Source: Capniomyces stellatus
Lineage: Eukaryota; Kickxellomycota; Harpellomycetes; Harpellales; Legeriomycetaceae
Direction: 5' to 3'
Length of the DNA stretch: 64,000 bases
Assembly: GCA_001661515.1 (NCBI GenBank)
Contig: LUVW01000015.1
Location: forward strand, 769,334 to 833,333
Part shown: in pieces, positions 10,359-21,663 of the stretch
Layout of the letters: each line of letters starts with the position of its first letter
How positions within the stretch are numbered: the stretch's first letter is position 1
Position numbers and translations under genes: made by a program
Notes under the pieces: model-generated
The model's database searches: none
What the model saw: the letters and a program-made list of their open reading frames with translations, nothing else
Told to the model about the DNA's origin: nothing

Positions 10359-11098
10359 CTATTTCACCAGCGGTCGGTTCCTATCAGAATCATCGGTGCA
10401 CAGCTGTTCTTGGTAGCTATTGAGTGCCTTTATATATGCAGACTCCTCTGGCTTTTTATTTTCGCTATTTGTGTTACTACCCTCACTTTCACCTGCATTT
10501 TTTTGATTTAAGCTAGAAATTGATTCCGCGGCCTTTTCGTTTTTAAAGGCGCTTCTTTTCTTGCCTCTATTTTTCTGCAAATGTTGTAAGCAATGTATGG
10601 ATTAGCTTTTGTTTTATATATCCTGGTTTAGTTTGCCTTTGAGTTGCCACCATTCACGATTTTGAAGTTTATTTTATATGTGCCTGGTTTTTTTTTCCCT
10701 ATTTTTATTGTTTGGGATCGCTTATCAATTATAGCTAAAAGTACACATTCCTAATTCTTACCAATCTTTTTTCCATTTCCTCTCTCCTTCAGGTTATTAA
10801 TTAAGCAATTGTAATTCAAAGATTTTTGAAATTTCACAGGAATATAAATTCGTTAGTACTCCAACATCTTTTACACTACTCTCCTAAACCGCTACAATTG
10901 AACACAGTGACGTATTTTATATATCGCTATTGCGCTTTAACCAACACTGCTGCCATAGTCAAAGCTTTACTAATACCTTTTTAACGAATTAAGCACTTTT
11001 TCTTTATGTTCGTCTTTTTCATCAAGCTTGTTGAATCTTTCCATAAAGGAGCCATCATTGGAAAAGACATTCTTAATCTCTTTGCTCTTTGTTTTCAT
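10359..11098 (-). CDS. TRIR homologue (telomerase RNA component-interacting RNase family), 120 aa
   Basis: Homologue of human TRIR (C19orf43), described as an exoribonuclease that acts on telomerase RNA. Three exons: 11098-10977, a 25-nt micro-exon 10786-10762, and 10574-10359 (363 nt in phase). Two blocks carry the identification. Near the N-terminus, NVFSNDGSFMERF matches human NLFANDGSFLELF. At the extreme C-terminus, CTDDSDRNRPLVK matches human CGDDDKTRPLVK, preceded by YIKALNSYQEQL where human has YMAEVKKYKAHQ. The middle is Lys/Ser/Glu-rich and short compared with the human protein. The micro-exon (REEMEKRL) keeps phase and matches the charged helix that follows the first motif. The 3' end converges on the SDF2-like gene. 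Confidence 0.8.
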
Positions 11099-13045
11099 TT
11101 TGTTTTTGTTTTTGTTTTGGTATAACTTGGCCCTATGTGATGTATGGCTTTTTCTTTTCTTTTTGGTAAGTTAATAAGAATTATAGTTACTATATACAGT
11201 TCTACTAGGTAAATTGTTTGTGTAGCAATAGCGCTAAAAGCAGTTTGGTTTAAAGTTTTTAATGTTGAAGTTTGGTTTAAAGTTTTGAAGGCTTTGAGTT
11301 TTCGAAAAAAGAAAGAAAAGAAAAGGAAAAAAAACCCCCCCACTACTTTATTTTCTGGTTGTTTTCATTTAATTCAACAGCAACTTCCTTTGGTCTTGTA
11401 CAACATTAGGTTCATTTCGTTTTGAAGCTAGCCAGACCATTGGCTAAACTGATTTATGGAAAATTATGTGAGATTAAAAAAAAGTCCTAGAGTAATTTGC
11501 TTAGCTTATTCGTGAGGGGCTATTTAAATATCAGCTGTACCGAATAACCATTATAGAAAGTCGGATGAACAACAGAGTAAAGGTTATGGTAGAGGAGGCC
11601 CAGCCAGACCCGACTTGCTCTGTTCAGTCTGGTACTGAATAAACGACGTTTTGGCAATAGCCGACTCGAAGAAAAGAATTGATACACCATAAGATGCTTT
11701 TTATGATGACATGGACTGCTTCACAACCAAAAGCAGCAGTAGTAATTAACAGAGTATATGCAAGTTTAAAGAGTCAAAGTAAAACTATAAAGACCAGTTT
11801 TGAAGAGTTTCTCTAACAACGCTAAAGCGGTACGAAACGCAGGTATATATCAACTATTCAGTCCAATAAAAAAACCAGGGTGCTAATGCAGAGGGTGCTA
11901 GTGTAAAGTGGTAGGGAAAATTCGGGTTCAACATTCAGCTCGCACTTGATATTGAAAATAGTATGCAACTTTAATTTGTAAAACAAGATCCAAGGCACCA
12001 ATACACAATTTGGAGAGCGAGGTGAGAGTGGTAAGTATAACGTAAAAACAAAATCTAAATGTGAAAAAGTGTGAAAAAAGAAAAAAACACACATCGAATC
12101 AACAAAGTGACGGATTTGAAATTTAAAAGAAACCGAATTTTCAAAGTTAACAGAGTTAGGAAGAATGATGACTATTAGATGGGCAAGTTTATTAGTAAAA
12201 TAGGACATTTTAGCCAGCTGTCCAATAGTTTAAATGAGTGTCAAGTAAAAGAGTTAAAAGGGTTGGGAAAATTTCAAGGTAAAATATTGGTTGAGAAGAT
12301 GTTAAAAATCCAATGTAGAGCAAAAAATAAGTTTAAAGAACCAAAGAGAAGCCCAATAAAACTAACCTTTTCTCCGTTTTTTTTTTCTAATTCTTTTTTT
12401 TCTGATTTAATTTTTTTTTTGATTTAATTTTTTTTCTGAATGAGGAAGCGATAGAAAAGCAAAAGGTAAAAATAAAATAAAAAAAGACATGTAAAAAGGC
12501 TGAAATTTCATCAAACCAAAATATTTTTTTTGTTTTGAACATGAAGGAAAGGATAAAGGATAGCCAAAGTTTGGTCAAAAACGTAAAAAAAATAAAAATA
12601 AAAATGAAAGAAAATTAGTAAACCTTACCAAAAAAAAGAAGAAAAAACTCGACAAAAAAAATAGATGAATCTCGATAAAAAAAAAGAAAAGAATTAAAAT
12701 TCGATACAATCAAAAGTAGAAAATAAAAGTTGGAGAATTTAAAAAAGCCCAAATGGATTAAAGGGGAGAGACTACATAGAATTAGTTGAAAAAAAAAGAA
12801 AATGTGAAGTGAATGAAGACAAATCAATAAATTAATGCAATAAAACAGTCAAAGAAAAAAATCTTTCGACTTTCTCATAAGGGCCTTTTATATATAATTT
12901 TTTTTTAGCAAAAGCATTGATACAAGAATCAATCATCTTTGTTATTTTTTTTTTTCAAAAAAAAGAAAGAAAAGGTCAATTTGAAATCCAAAGTGGATCT
13001 AGGAGATAGATCATTAAACGTCTTGTTTCGGTACCACCAACCACG
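11099..13045. other. Long A/T-tract region upstream of SAM decarboxylase
   Basis: About 1.9 kb, very A-rich from 12040 to 13010 with many poly-A and poly-T tracts; several small frames translate to Phe/Lys low-complexity and are not credible. A two-codon upstream frame (ATG CAA TAA at 12835-12843) lies about 200 nt before the decarboxylase start, but it is not known whether it is in the transcript. Confidence 0.45.
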
Positions 13046-14605
13046 ATGACATCGGCTACTATACAAACACAATACTACGACATGCAAAAAGTCGGTGGCG
13101 TTCTGGAAAGCGAGGACGTCATCGATAATAGGGATTTTGGGAATAGCCAAGTGAGAGATCACAAGGAATCACCCAGTTATTCTCAATCAAATGCTTCGAT
13201 AGACATGGATTACAGCAACACAAACGATACCTCGGAGACATGTAGTGTTGACAATGGAGACACCAATTGCACAAATCTGACAAAGACGTTGGAAAGTGCG
13301 TTGGGATCAATGGAGACTTTGAATGCAGTCTCGCCGGTAATAGAGACGACAGTTTGTGGAGCAAATGGTACATACTCGGAAGGGTATACAGGATGTTTTG
13401 AGGGACCAGAGAAGCTTCTTGAAATATGGTTTAGCCCAGACTCTGTAGCTTCTGAGGCTTCTGAGGCTTCTGAAACAGCAGGGATTAATAGAGTGGAAGG
13501 TGAAGAAGAGTTGGTGGAAGATGCATCACTTATTGAGTACCTGGGAGGGAAGACGCTTGACGAAGAGGATATTGATGAGTTCACGCCAATTAGAACAGGA
13601 CTCCGAGTGATTCCAAGGAGGGTATTAAGAGATATGTTGGAGTTGGTTCATTGTACAGTTTTGGACTCGTTTTCAAACTCGTATTTGGACTCTTATCTTC
13701 TTTCAGAATCGTCGATGTTTGTTTACCCCCACAAGATTATCTTGAAGACTTGTGGAACAACAACGTTGCTAAAGGCACTGGAGAGAGTTCTGGACTTGGC
13801 CCGGGCTTACTGCGGGTTTAAATCAGCCTACAGGGTGTTTTACTCCAGAAAGAGTTTCATGTTTCCCGACAAGCAGCCAATGCCACACAATTCTTGGGAG
13901 TGCGAAGTCAACCATTTGGACCAGTACTTTGACTCTGGCGTGGCATATATTATTGGAAATGTAAATAGCGACCACTGGTACATGTACATGTCAACGCCAA
14001 CCACCGCAGCCCCAACAAAGGCTACCCACGCCCACGCTCGGACCACATCCAAAACCGTCACCAAGTCTTTGCCAGATACCACCATTGAGATCCTGATGAC
14101 TGGACTGAGCGAAGAAAAGATGAAAATAATGTATTGCGGGAATTCACCTGATGCAAATGAGGGTGTTTTGGGCGGAAAATACGTTGAGGATGTTTCTGGA
14201 ATTTCTGCCATTTTCCCCGAAGCCAAGAGCAACTCGTATCTTTTCTCTCCATGCGGATACTCCGCCAATGGTCTGCAAGGTGACCACTACTTTACAATCC
14301 ACGTCACTCCTGAACCTGCCTGCTCATACGCCAGTTTTGAGACCAACATCCCGCTCGACAGTGGTGCGTTTAGCCAGACTATTGACCAATTTGTCGATAA
14401 GGTGGCCCACATATTCGAACCAGATCAACTAACTGTCACCATCTTCCGTGCATGCGAAGACGAGACGTCTAGTGAGCAAGTCCCTGTTTTGTCTACTCCT
14501 ATACTGCGCAACCCAAGCAAGCTTTCTGGATACAAGAAAACCGAACGCATATTATACGAGTTTGAAGACTACTGGCTTCGCTATGCCCATTATGTAAAAG
14601 TTTAA
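13046..14605 (+). CDS. SPE2: S-adenosylmethionine decarboxylase proenzyme, 519 aa
   Basis: Makes decarboxylated AdoMet, the aminopropyl donor for spermidine and spermine. The protein self-cleaves to create a pyruvoyl group. Intronless. The cleavage site LSE-SSMF is present, with Glu221/Ser222 as the scissile pair. Other hallmarks are CFEGPEKLLEIWFSPD near residue 117, KTCGTTTLLKALE, FYSRKSFMFP, NPCGYS-type SPCGYSANG and HVTPEPACSYASFETN. The protein is about 150 residues longer than the human enzyme before the cleavage site. There is a Thr/Ser/Asp-rich N-terminal extension of about 115 residues and an acidic insert (residues about 132-185) between the first strand and RVIPR. No ATG lies close to the conserved start, so the extension seems real. 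Polyamine control via the leader is typical for this gene but not shown here. Confidence 0.95.
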   Translation: MTSATIQTQYYDMQKVGGVLESEDVIDNRDFGNSQVRDHKESPSYSQSNASIDMDYSNTNDTSETCSVDNGDTNCTNLTKTLESALGSMETLNAVSPVIETTVCGANGTYSEGYTGCFEGPEKLLEIWFSPDSVASEASEASETAGINRVEGEEELVEDASLIEYLGGKTLDEEDIDEFTPIRTGLRVIPRRVLRDMLELVHCTVLDSFSNSYLDSYLLSESSMFVYPHKIILKTCGTTTLLKALERVLDLARAYCGFKSAYRVFYSRKSFMFPDKQPMPHNSWECEVNHLDQYFDSGVAYIIGNVNSDHWYMYMSTPTTAAPTKATHAHARTTSKTVTKSLPDTTIEILMTGLSEEKMKIMYCGNSPDANEGVLGGKYVEDVSGISAIFPEAKSNSYLFSPCGYSANGLQGDHYFTIHVTPEPACSYASFETNIPLDSGAFSQTIDQFVDKVAHIFEPDQLTVTIFRACEDETSSEQVPVLSTPILRNPSKLSGYKKTERILYEFEDYWLRYAHYVKV

Positions 14606-15040
14606 CTGCTAGGCACTCTTGTTTACTCTTTTCTTTTCTCTTTTTTCTTTTTGCTCTGTTTTATACTTTAAACGTCATTTATTCTTGTTTCAACTGTTCG
14701 TTTTACTTTTCTTCTCTCCACTCCTCTCCCCACCACTTTATTCTTACCAACAACACTACATGTTGTAGTGTGCTATTTTAATACACAATGGTGTCGATTG
14801 ACTTTAGGAAATCAAATACCTTTTTTTTTTCAATAAACAAAGAAAACTTATAAACTTGGCTCCTTAAACCAACCCAATTGAGTCTCTCACTTGCCAGTTT
14901 TTGCATCTAGTCTTTTTTTCTTACTTCATTTTTTACAACACATTGGCGTTATAAAGCACACTGGAGTAGAAATCAAAAAAAAAATAAAAACCATACCACT
15001 CCGTCCCTTTCCAAGTTTAAAAAACATTTTAAAAAAAAAT
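14606..15040. other. 3' region of the SAM decarboxylase gene
   Basis: Pyrimidine-rich stretch followed by poly-A/T tracts up to the tRNA-Ala gene. Nothing else supported. Confidence 0.45.
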
Positions 15041-15113
15041 TGGAGAACCAGGGTATCGATCCCTGTACCTCTCGCATGCTAAGCGAGCGCTCTGCCATTT
15101 GAGCTAGATCCCC
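15041..15113 (-). tRNA. tRNA-Ala (anticodon AGC)
   Basis: 73-nt cloverleaf read on the minus strand, no intron and no encoded CCA. The anticodon stem CTCGC/GCGAG encloses a loop with AGC. The T stem CAGGG/CCCTG encloses ATCGATA. The acceptor stem GGGGATC/GTTCTCC contains the G3-U70 wobble pair that marks alanine tRNAs, and the discriminator is A. One T-T mismatch lies at position 6-67. Confidence 0.93.
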
Positions 15114-15122
15114 AAGATATAA

Positions 15123-15205
15123 TGATTAGAGTGGGATTTGAACCCACGCCTCCGGAGAGACCGCGGCCTTAACGCGGCGCCTTAGACCAACTCGGCCATC
15201 TAACC
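15123..15205 (-). tRNA. tRNA-Leu (anticodon AAG)
   Basis: 83-nt gene with the long variable arm expected for leucine. Acceptor stem GGTTAGA/TCTAATC, anticodon stem CCGCG/CGCGG around a loop with AAG, T stem GTGGG/CCCAC around TTTGAAT. No intron. It lies 9 nt upstream (in transcription sense) of tRNA-Ala on the same strand. Confidence 0.93.
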
Positions 15206-15721
15206 ACAGAAAATGTGGTAATTTGACAGTTAGTTGTCCCGTACTGCAATTTCAACTATTATTATCATATTTTTTTTGTTGCAACAAAATTTTGGAAATC
15301 AAGTCAAAAACAAAAATGCAAAAAATGACAAATACATCTGGCGAATCAAAGGCTGGAATATACAGTTGGATAAAACACTGCCAATTCTTTTGGACAATTT
15401 GGCGTAAAATCAACAACAAGTAACAGGTTTACTTTTATAAAAGTTGGATTTGAGTGGATGAATTCGTATGAATGTTATTGGGAAAAGAATCTGTTTTTTT
15501 TTTGTTGTTGTTGTTGAAATATAGGATCAGTTTTATGACACTAAATATTCGTCAGAGTCTATTTTATTTATTTATTTTCATTGAAATACTCCCCAAAGTT
15601 TTCAGCATAAAATCTTGACGCCTCCGTTTATGATAAACTCTAGAGCCAAACTTGACTATAATCACCCCAATTACACCAGCAAACTTACTTTATTTAATTT
15701 TTACTCGGCAAGAATTTTGTA
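15206..15721. other. Intergenic region between tRNA-Leu and POLD2
   Basis: No credible frame or RNA gene was seen. Confidence 0.4.
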
Positions 15722-17668
15722 ATGATGGTAAATGCGACTACAGATAGCTTGGAAAGGACCAATGTAAATATCGATATATCCGACTCTACATTTGAAATAA
15801 AAGACTGTGGATTCAAACAGCAGTATTCAGGCATATACAGACAAAGGCTTCAAACGTTATGGCCAATTGTTCAAAAGTCAGCAAAGAATAAATGGAAGAC
15901 CAGTATAGGTTAGGTTCAATTCAATCCAGAAATGCCACACTCTGCTTCGTTAAAGATTTACAGTCTAATATTGTGTTTGTGTGCACTGTTGCATTAATGA
16001 TCAACTAAAGCATTAAATTGTGGCGCTGATATTTAATTATTTATTATTTCTATTGTGTTTGATTATAGACACTGCGCAATTTATGGATAGGGTTGTAGAG
16101 GTAGCGATCGGAGTTCCAAGTATTGTTATAGGAACTGTGTATCAAGAACTATCCAATAGGCCCAGCATACTTGACGAAGTGTCAAGAAGCCAATGGGAAA
16201 CAGAATTGCCTATTCCACAAGTATACTGGAAAGAGGGCGACAGTACCTGGCTCGAGGATGAGTCAGGACGAATAAACATCACTGGAAATGTACTTAATGA
16301 GCAAATTGTAGTGACAGGTAAACCAAAATAATAAAGGAATAAAAAAGGAACAAAAAAGGAATAAAAATATGGTGTTTGTCGAAACATGATCAGTGTACAG
16401 TTGGATATATTAAATACTGGCTATATCTGGATACTGGTTGGGTTAGGTATGGTGATTGCGGCATATGGTCAGTTGAGCCCGGACGGTAGCTTTGTTGTGG
16501 ATGATGTTTGTGTTGCTGGTTTACCGCCCCAGAAAGGTGTTAGAGCTGCATTGGATTCTGGCAATGGAGTTGATGGCGTTGGTAAAAAGTACGTAGCGTT
16601 GATTTCGGGACTAGAGTTTGGTATAAAGGGCCAGATAACAGCACCAATGCAGCTGTTTGCAGATTTTGTGGGAGGGTTGTTGGGAACCAAAGAAAGCAAG
16701 CAAAAGGCAAAGCAGATAACAAGCTTGATTGTAGCGGGCAACTCGATATCCACACCAATCGACAACAAAGAATGCGAGTATGGACTGGCGTCAGTAACTG
16801 ATGCAAGTGAGGTCCTGAAGAACTTGGCAAACGAAAAAGTCAAGCTGGAAAGTCTGGATAATTACTTTGGCCAGCTATCGAGTCTACTGCCTGTTGCTGT
16901 TATGCCCGGAGTTATGGACCCCGCTATCAGGCTGATGCCGCAACAGAAAATACCCACAAACGTGTTTCCAAACGCCCACAAGCTGAGCTCTTTCAACACG
17001 CTTACCAATCCGCAGTTCATTGATGTTGACGGTGTTAGGTAAAGCACACTCATTCATAAACTTTTTTTTTATTTCTTTTCACTCTTTTTGCTTTTTTTTT
17101 GTTCTTTTTCTTTTTTTTTTTGCTTTTTTTCTTTCACTTGTTATCCAGCCTTGTGAGCAAATGCTATAGACTGAAATGATTGGGTAGCTAACAGCTCGTT
17201 GCAACAACTAATTGTTACAAATAGAATTCTTGGAACCAGTGGGCAGAACGTTGACGATATTTATAGGTGCTTGGATAATAAAAGTCGAATTGATATTGCT
17301 ATATCTACTTTGACTAGCAGACACCTATGTCCCACCGCCCCCGACACTTTACGTAAATTACACAGCTTACATACCTTTTTTTTTGGCTGTACTTGGTAAC
17401 AGATATTATCCCCATTATGGACAATTGACTAAAACGACTACTTGTGTACTTTATAGCATGCTTCCCGTCAAGCAAAAACGATCCGTTTGTCTTGACCGAA
17501 TCACCGCATGTATATTTCATAGGAAACCAGCCAAAGTTTGAGTCCAAGATGTATTCGGATTTGAATGGAAATAGAGTGTTGGTTATCCTTGTACCAAAAT
17601 TCAAGACATCTAACCAAGTTGTTCTTTTAGATATTTTGGGCCTGTCGTGTTCATTGCTAACATTCTAA
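15722..17668 (+). CDS. POLD2: DNA polymerase delta small (B) subunit, 455 aa
   Basis: Scaffold B-subunit of replicative DNA polymerase delta (human POLD2, fission yeast Cdc1, budding yeast Pol31). Five exons: 15722-15908, 16069-16317, 16447-17038, 17225-17352, 17457-17668 (1368 nt in phase). The joined protein has the OB-fold N-half (GTVYQELSNRPSIL, then VVTGMVIAAYGQLSPDGSF across intron 2). It also has the inactive phosphatase-like domain: VMPGVMDPAIRLMPQQ, DGVRILGTSGQNVDDIYR across intron 3, and CPTAPDTLPCFP across intron 4. The C-terminal DPFVLTESPHVYFIGNQP block is close to human POLD2. Length is near the human 469 aa. Start codons ATGATG at 15722 and 15725 are equally possible. Confidence 0.93.
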
Positions 17669-18116
17669 TACCAACAAGTGTGCCTTTTAGCCCGAGTTAC
17701 TAGGCCTGGTTACTAGGACCGATTATATATTCATATGTCTCGATTAAAAATAAAATAAAATAAATAATATAAACATCCATATATCCATATATCCGAATAC
17801 AAGTCGTACCGTTATTACCAATTAGAAACGTATTAGCCACCAACAGATCTTGCAATATTAACATACTACACCGGACTTTTTGCGAGTCCTCATTGGTAAA
17901 AATAATATTGCTGCACAATCATAGTTAATTCCTGGTCAAAATGTGGTGAATTGGATGTGATTTTTCACTTTTCATTTATTTTCTCGTTTTAAACTTAAAA
18001 GTAAAGTGATGGTTTGAAGTACAAATATATGCTATTTAACGAAAATAAACGACTGGTTTTCAATAATAATAAAAAAGAAAAAAAAACGACTGGTGTTAGC
18101 TTCAAAATAACCCAGT
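17669..18116. other. Intergenic region between converging genes
   Basis: Lies between POLD2 (+) and the Sec14-RhoGAP gene (-). AT-rich with a short TATCCATA-type repeat near 17775-17792. Nothing else supported. Confidence 0.4.
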
Positions 18117-19998
18117 TTATACAAACATTCTTTTTTGGTCAATCAAGTTATCCACCAATCCGGCAATGATTTGGTCAGGCTCATCCAACCCTTGGTTTCC
18201 AATAATCACACGGCTTTCGTCTTTGAAAATCACAACGAAATGATCTATCATATCCTGCACAATTGATCCAATTGAAGCCGCGGCAGGCCCACAGGCAGAC
18301 ATATTCAGGTCACGAATGGGGTCGTCACTGTAGCATAGATTGGGTGTCCAAACTACAGCTAGATTGTATGATGTCATTCTATTCGTCTCCGAGTTTCTCG
18401 TAACTGTATACAACATACCGAAAAGCTGAGTGAGTAGCTGCCTGACTCTTGGATCTAATTTTGTCAAAACCACATTTTTAATAAAATCTGTTCTCTTGAT
18501 GCTGTTTTCAGCCACCAGCAAATCGTACTCTTTGGCTGACAATTTCCCGTCAGGATTCGTGACTGTAGGAAATTCCTGAAGCAAGTCATAAAACTGCTTC
18601 CCAAAAATCGGTGCTGGAAGTTCCCTAAAGAACATCTTTATCAACACCGCCACCAAATGCGGCCCTCCCAAATCTTCACAGTTCATTGTCCCAATGTTGT
18701 AGTCAAACTCTCTCTTTGCCTCCTGCAGCTTTGCTGACGCGGGTGACCGCCTGAACAGACCTTCCGTCTCCATTCCACTTTTGTGCAAGTATATCAACCA
18801 ATCCACAATCGGCTCAGGCAGAATGAAAGTCTCTGTTCCTGCCAGCTTTTTTTCGCTGCTAATCAACTCTAGCAAGTCATTTCCAAACAACTTTCCCTTA
18901 GGCATCAGCTCTAACTGCACAAGCAGTTCTTTTGGAACCTGCATGTATGCCACCGTTTGGTCGTATGTCATCACTGGCTCAGGTATTACCATTGCCTTCA
19001 TCGGCACCAAATGCTTTAAATGCGACAGGTTGTTAACCCATATCACTTTTTTAAAAAACTTGTAGCTATTAATCAATTATTTACCCATGTTTTACTTGAT
19101 CAGTTATAACAACAAAAACAATAACAAAAATCGCATCATTAAAATCGGTAAATATCCAAAAGTATTGCGCCTTTCACCCCAGAAAAGTGTCGCCAAGTCA
19201 AATAGGCTTACCTGACAATTGTTCCAAAAACATTAAGCATCATTCGTATCCACATTGACGAGTGGACTACGTAGAGACTTTTTAGATTTTTTTTGAATCT
19301 ATTTCAACCCGTACCGTAATCAAATTAATTCGTCTGCCACCCTTCCCTCTCGCCAATACTCGAGTCTCTTTTCCAATTCATACTCTCTCAAATTCAGAAG
19401 CCCAAATTGCACCATTGCTCAATATCAATTAAATAAGAACAATGACTTTATGCAAATAATTAAATATAGAAGGTGTAAACTGTTTTCTTACTCTCGGGTC
19501 AAGTTTTGGTAAGCGCTTATCACCCATCCCCAACTAGGCTTATATTTTATCCCACTGGCAAAAAACACAACTGTATAGTCATTCTCCACAAACTCCTCGA
19601 GTTTATTCTTTATTAATCTATTAAACAAGATTGTTTTTACAATTTATTTATTTTTCATTTACATCCATTCATTCTTTTTTTATAGTTGACTTGTCTTTAT
19701 CACGCATTGTTGAATATGTTCTCTGTTACGTTAGCTACTGGTTCTTTTACTTTATTTTACTTACACCAGCAATTCGTCATAATTTTGAACCGAGGGATCA
19801 GGCAAGTAGCAGGCATAAAATACCATTATCGGTTTCGATTCATAGTCCAAACCTTTACCAACGGAAAACCAAATATTGTTAGGTCCTTTCATTATCAAAA
19901 CATGTTAAAACAATAATAACAGTGTAAAAGTCCAAACATTTACCTGCAAATGACAGAAGCTTAGGGTCTAATTCGCCCAGATTCTTGTTTGTTTCCAT
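18117..19998 (-). CDS. Sec14 (CRAL-TRIO)-RhoGAP protein, ARHGAP1/p50RhoGAP type, 434 aa
   Basis: GTPase-activating protein for Rho/Cdc42-type GTPases with a lipid-binding domain. Five exons: 19998-19944, 19852-19765, 19617-19492, 19298-19212, 19065-18117 (1305 nt in phase). The N-terminal half is CRAL-TRIO: MVFYACYLPDPS, then EEFVENDYTVVFFASG, WGWVISAYQNL, KNLKSLYVVHSSMWIRM and KKVIWVNNLSHL, each matching the ARHGAP1 order. The C-terminal half is RhoGAP with the arginine finger in GLFRRSPAS (Arg224), then MFFRELPAPIF and NRMTSYNLAVVWTPNL. Total length is close to human ARHGAP1 (439 aa). The CRAL-TRIO part is spread over short exons and would be missed without splicing. Confidence 0.92.
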
Positions 19999-20557
19999 TT
20001 TTATAATTGTTTTCGTTACTTTTAACCAATATCGTCACCGTCTTGGAACTACCTTTTGCTTTTGCTTTTATTCTGCTTAATTCGTTAGTGTATACTGTCG
20101 TGTTTGTATTTTAATTAGATGTTTAAAAGATTAAAGTCATTCCACTTGTACTTTCTTTCATCTGTCGATACTAAATGGTTAAATTTTAAAGTTCAGTTAA
20201 TAAGAAGAATATTATGCATTGGTCACTTTATTTCTATTTATTTGGGTTTAATTTGCAATTTAAAACCAACTTTCGTTCAATTGTTCTACTCGATTTACAA
20301 GTTTCACCAAGAATTTAAGACCAATTGTAACGTAATTTGTAACACCAGGCCAATTTTTTGCTCCCAATGAAGTCTTAAAACGATAAGACTACCTCAATAT
20401 ACCATCTGTTGCCCGTACTTACAACAAGTCTCCAAAAACAATCCATACCAACATCGAACAAAGTGGGCCAACAAATAAACGAAATAGCTCAAAGGCCACA
20501 ATATCATTTTAAGCCCATTCCAGTAGGAATGGAAAAAGTAAAAACAAAAGTAAATTC
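19999..20557. other. Intergenic region
   Basis: Upstream of the RhoGAP gene and downstream of tRNA-Ile. Frames here (for example 20119-20370) lack protein-like composition. Confidence 0.4.
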
Positions 20558-20631
20558 TGCTCTGTACAGGGGTCGAACCTGTGACCTTGGCGTTATTAGC
20601 ACCACGCTCTAACCAACTGAGCTAACAGAGC
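20558..20631 (-). tRNA. tRNA-Ile (anticodon AAT)
   Basis: 74-nt cloverleaf on the minus strand. Acceptor stem GCTCTGT/ACAGAGC is fully paired. The D arm reads GCTC...GAGC, the anticodon stem TGGTG/CGCCA encloses loop CTAATAA, and the T stem ACAGG/CCTGT encloses TTCGACC. No intron. Confidence 0.94.
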
Positions 20632-21663
20632 CGGTTGAATTTTTTTTCTTTTGCTAAGCCAAGTTTCTCAGTGGCTAAAATTATTGTAGCATTTGGTGGC
20701 TTTGGCGTAATAATAATATCCTCGTCACAAAAAGTGCCGTGGTTGGTATGGCCTTACGTTTTAACTCACCCCCCCCACCTCCACATATCTATCTAAGTTA
20801 TGGATATACACTTTTATCTGTACAGAAATAACCAACTACATCGAAAAAAAAGCTTCGATTTTTCCGAGTAATTTATTTTGGTTCTTAATCTAATAATTGC
20901 TCCAAATGTGTCAAAGTTTGCCAACTGACAGGTTCTGTTATTGTTTTGTCGTTATTGAATTGATTTTTTGCTCTATTAAGCAGCAGTGTATCAATTCATC
21001 ATTATTTCTCTCACATATATAACCTCGCCAACATGTTTCTTTGTGGTTGTATTTTTCTGTCCGTTTCCAATGCTTTTTTTGAATTGACATATCTTTTACC
21101 AGCTAAGTTGAAGTCTTGGGTTTTCTTTTTTAATTCTGAAAACTATTTGCTATAAAAGCTCTGGTTTAATCATTTTTAAAGTAAAACCAAATCGCGCTTG
21201 AATTGAGAAATCATTGGCGAATCAACTTTCCTGTTGATCAAACCAATTAAAGTGCATACTCTTTTGCTAAATACATTTGCTATTAAGCGATTCGGGCATT
21301 CTATAATATTTAGCAAACTCTATAAGTTGGCAATTTCAATTATGTTTTGCGAAATAAATTGCATCGTTAAAAAAAAATGGTAAATAAAAGTAAAGTTAAA
21401 TTATTGCTCCTACTGGAAATTAAAAATAATAAATAAAAAATAAAGAAAAAATAATAAAGAAAAAAGGATTCGGTAAATGCTAATATTAGAAAAAAGAATA
21501 AAGAAAAAAAATAATTCAAACTAAAAAATAAAATAAATGAAAGAAAAAAATCCAAATAATATGAAAATTTAGATTAGAGAAATATATCCGTTTACTGTCG
21601 AATCTTTCTCTGTCAGGCATATATTACTATTTACAGCCGGAATTCTTTTTGACAATATATAAA
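20632..21663. other. Intergenic region upstream of RPL35
   Basis: AT-rich with long A/T tracts (21365-21560), which give spurious Phe/Leu frames on the minus strand. It probably holds the ribosomal protein promoter, but no motif could be fixed. Confidence 0.4.

Noticed and set aside
16386..16446. POLD2 exon 3 starting at the ATG at 16386
   Set aside because: The extra residues do not fit the family and the phase fails. The acceptor at 16446 makes the conserved VVTG-MVIAAYG junction.
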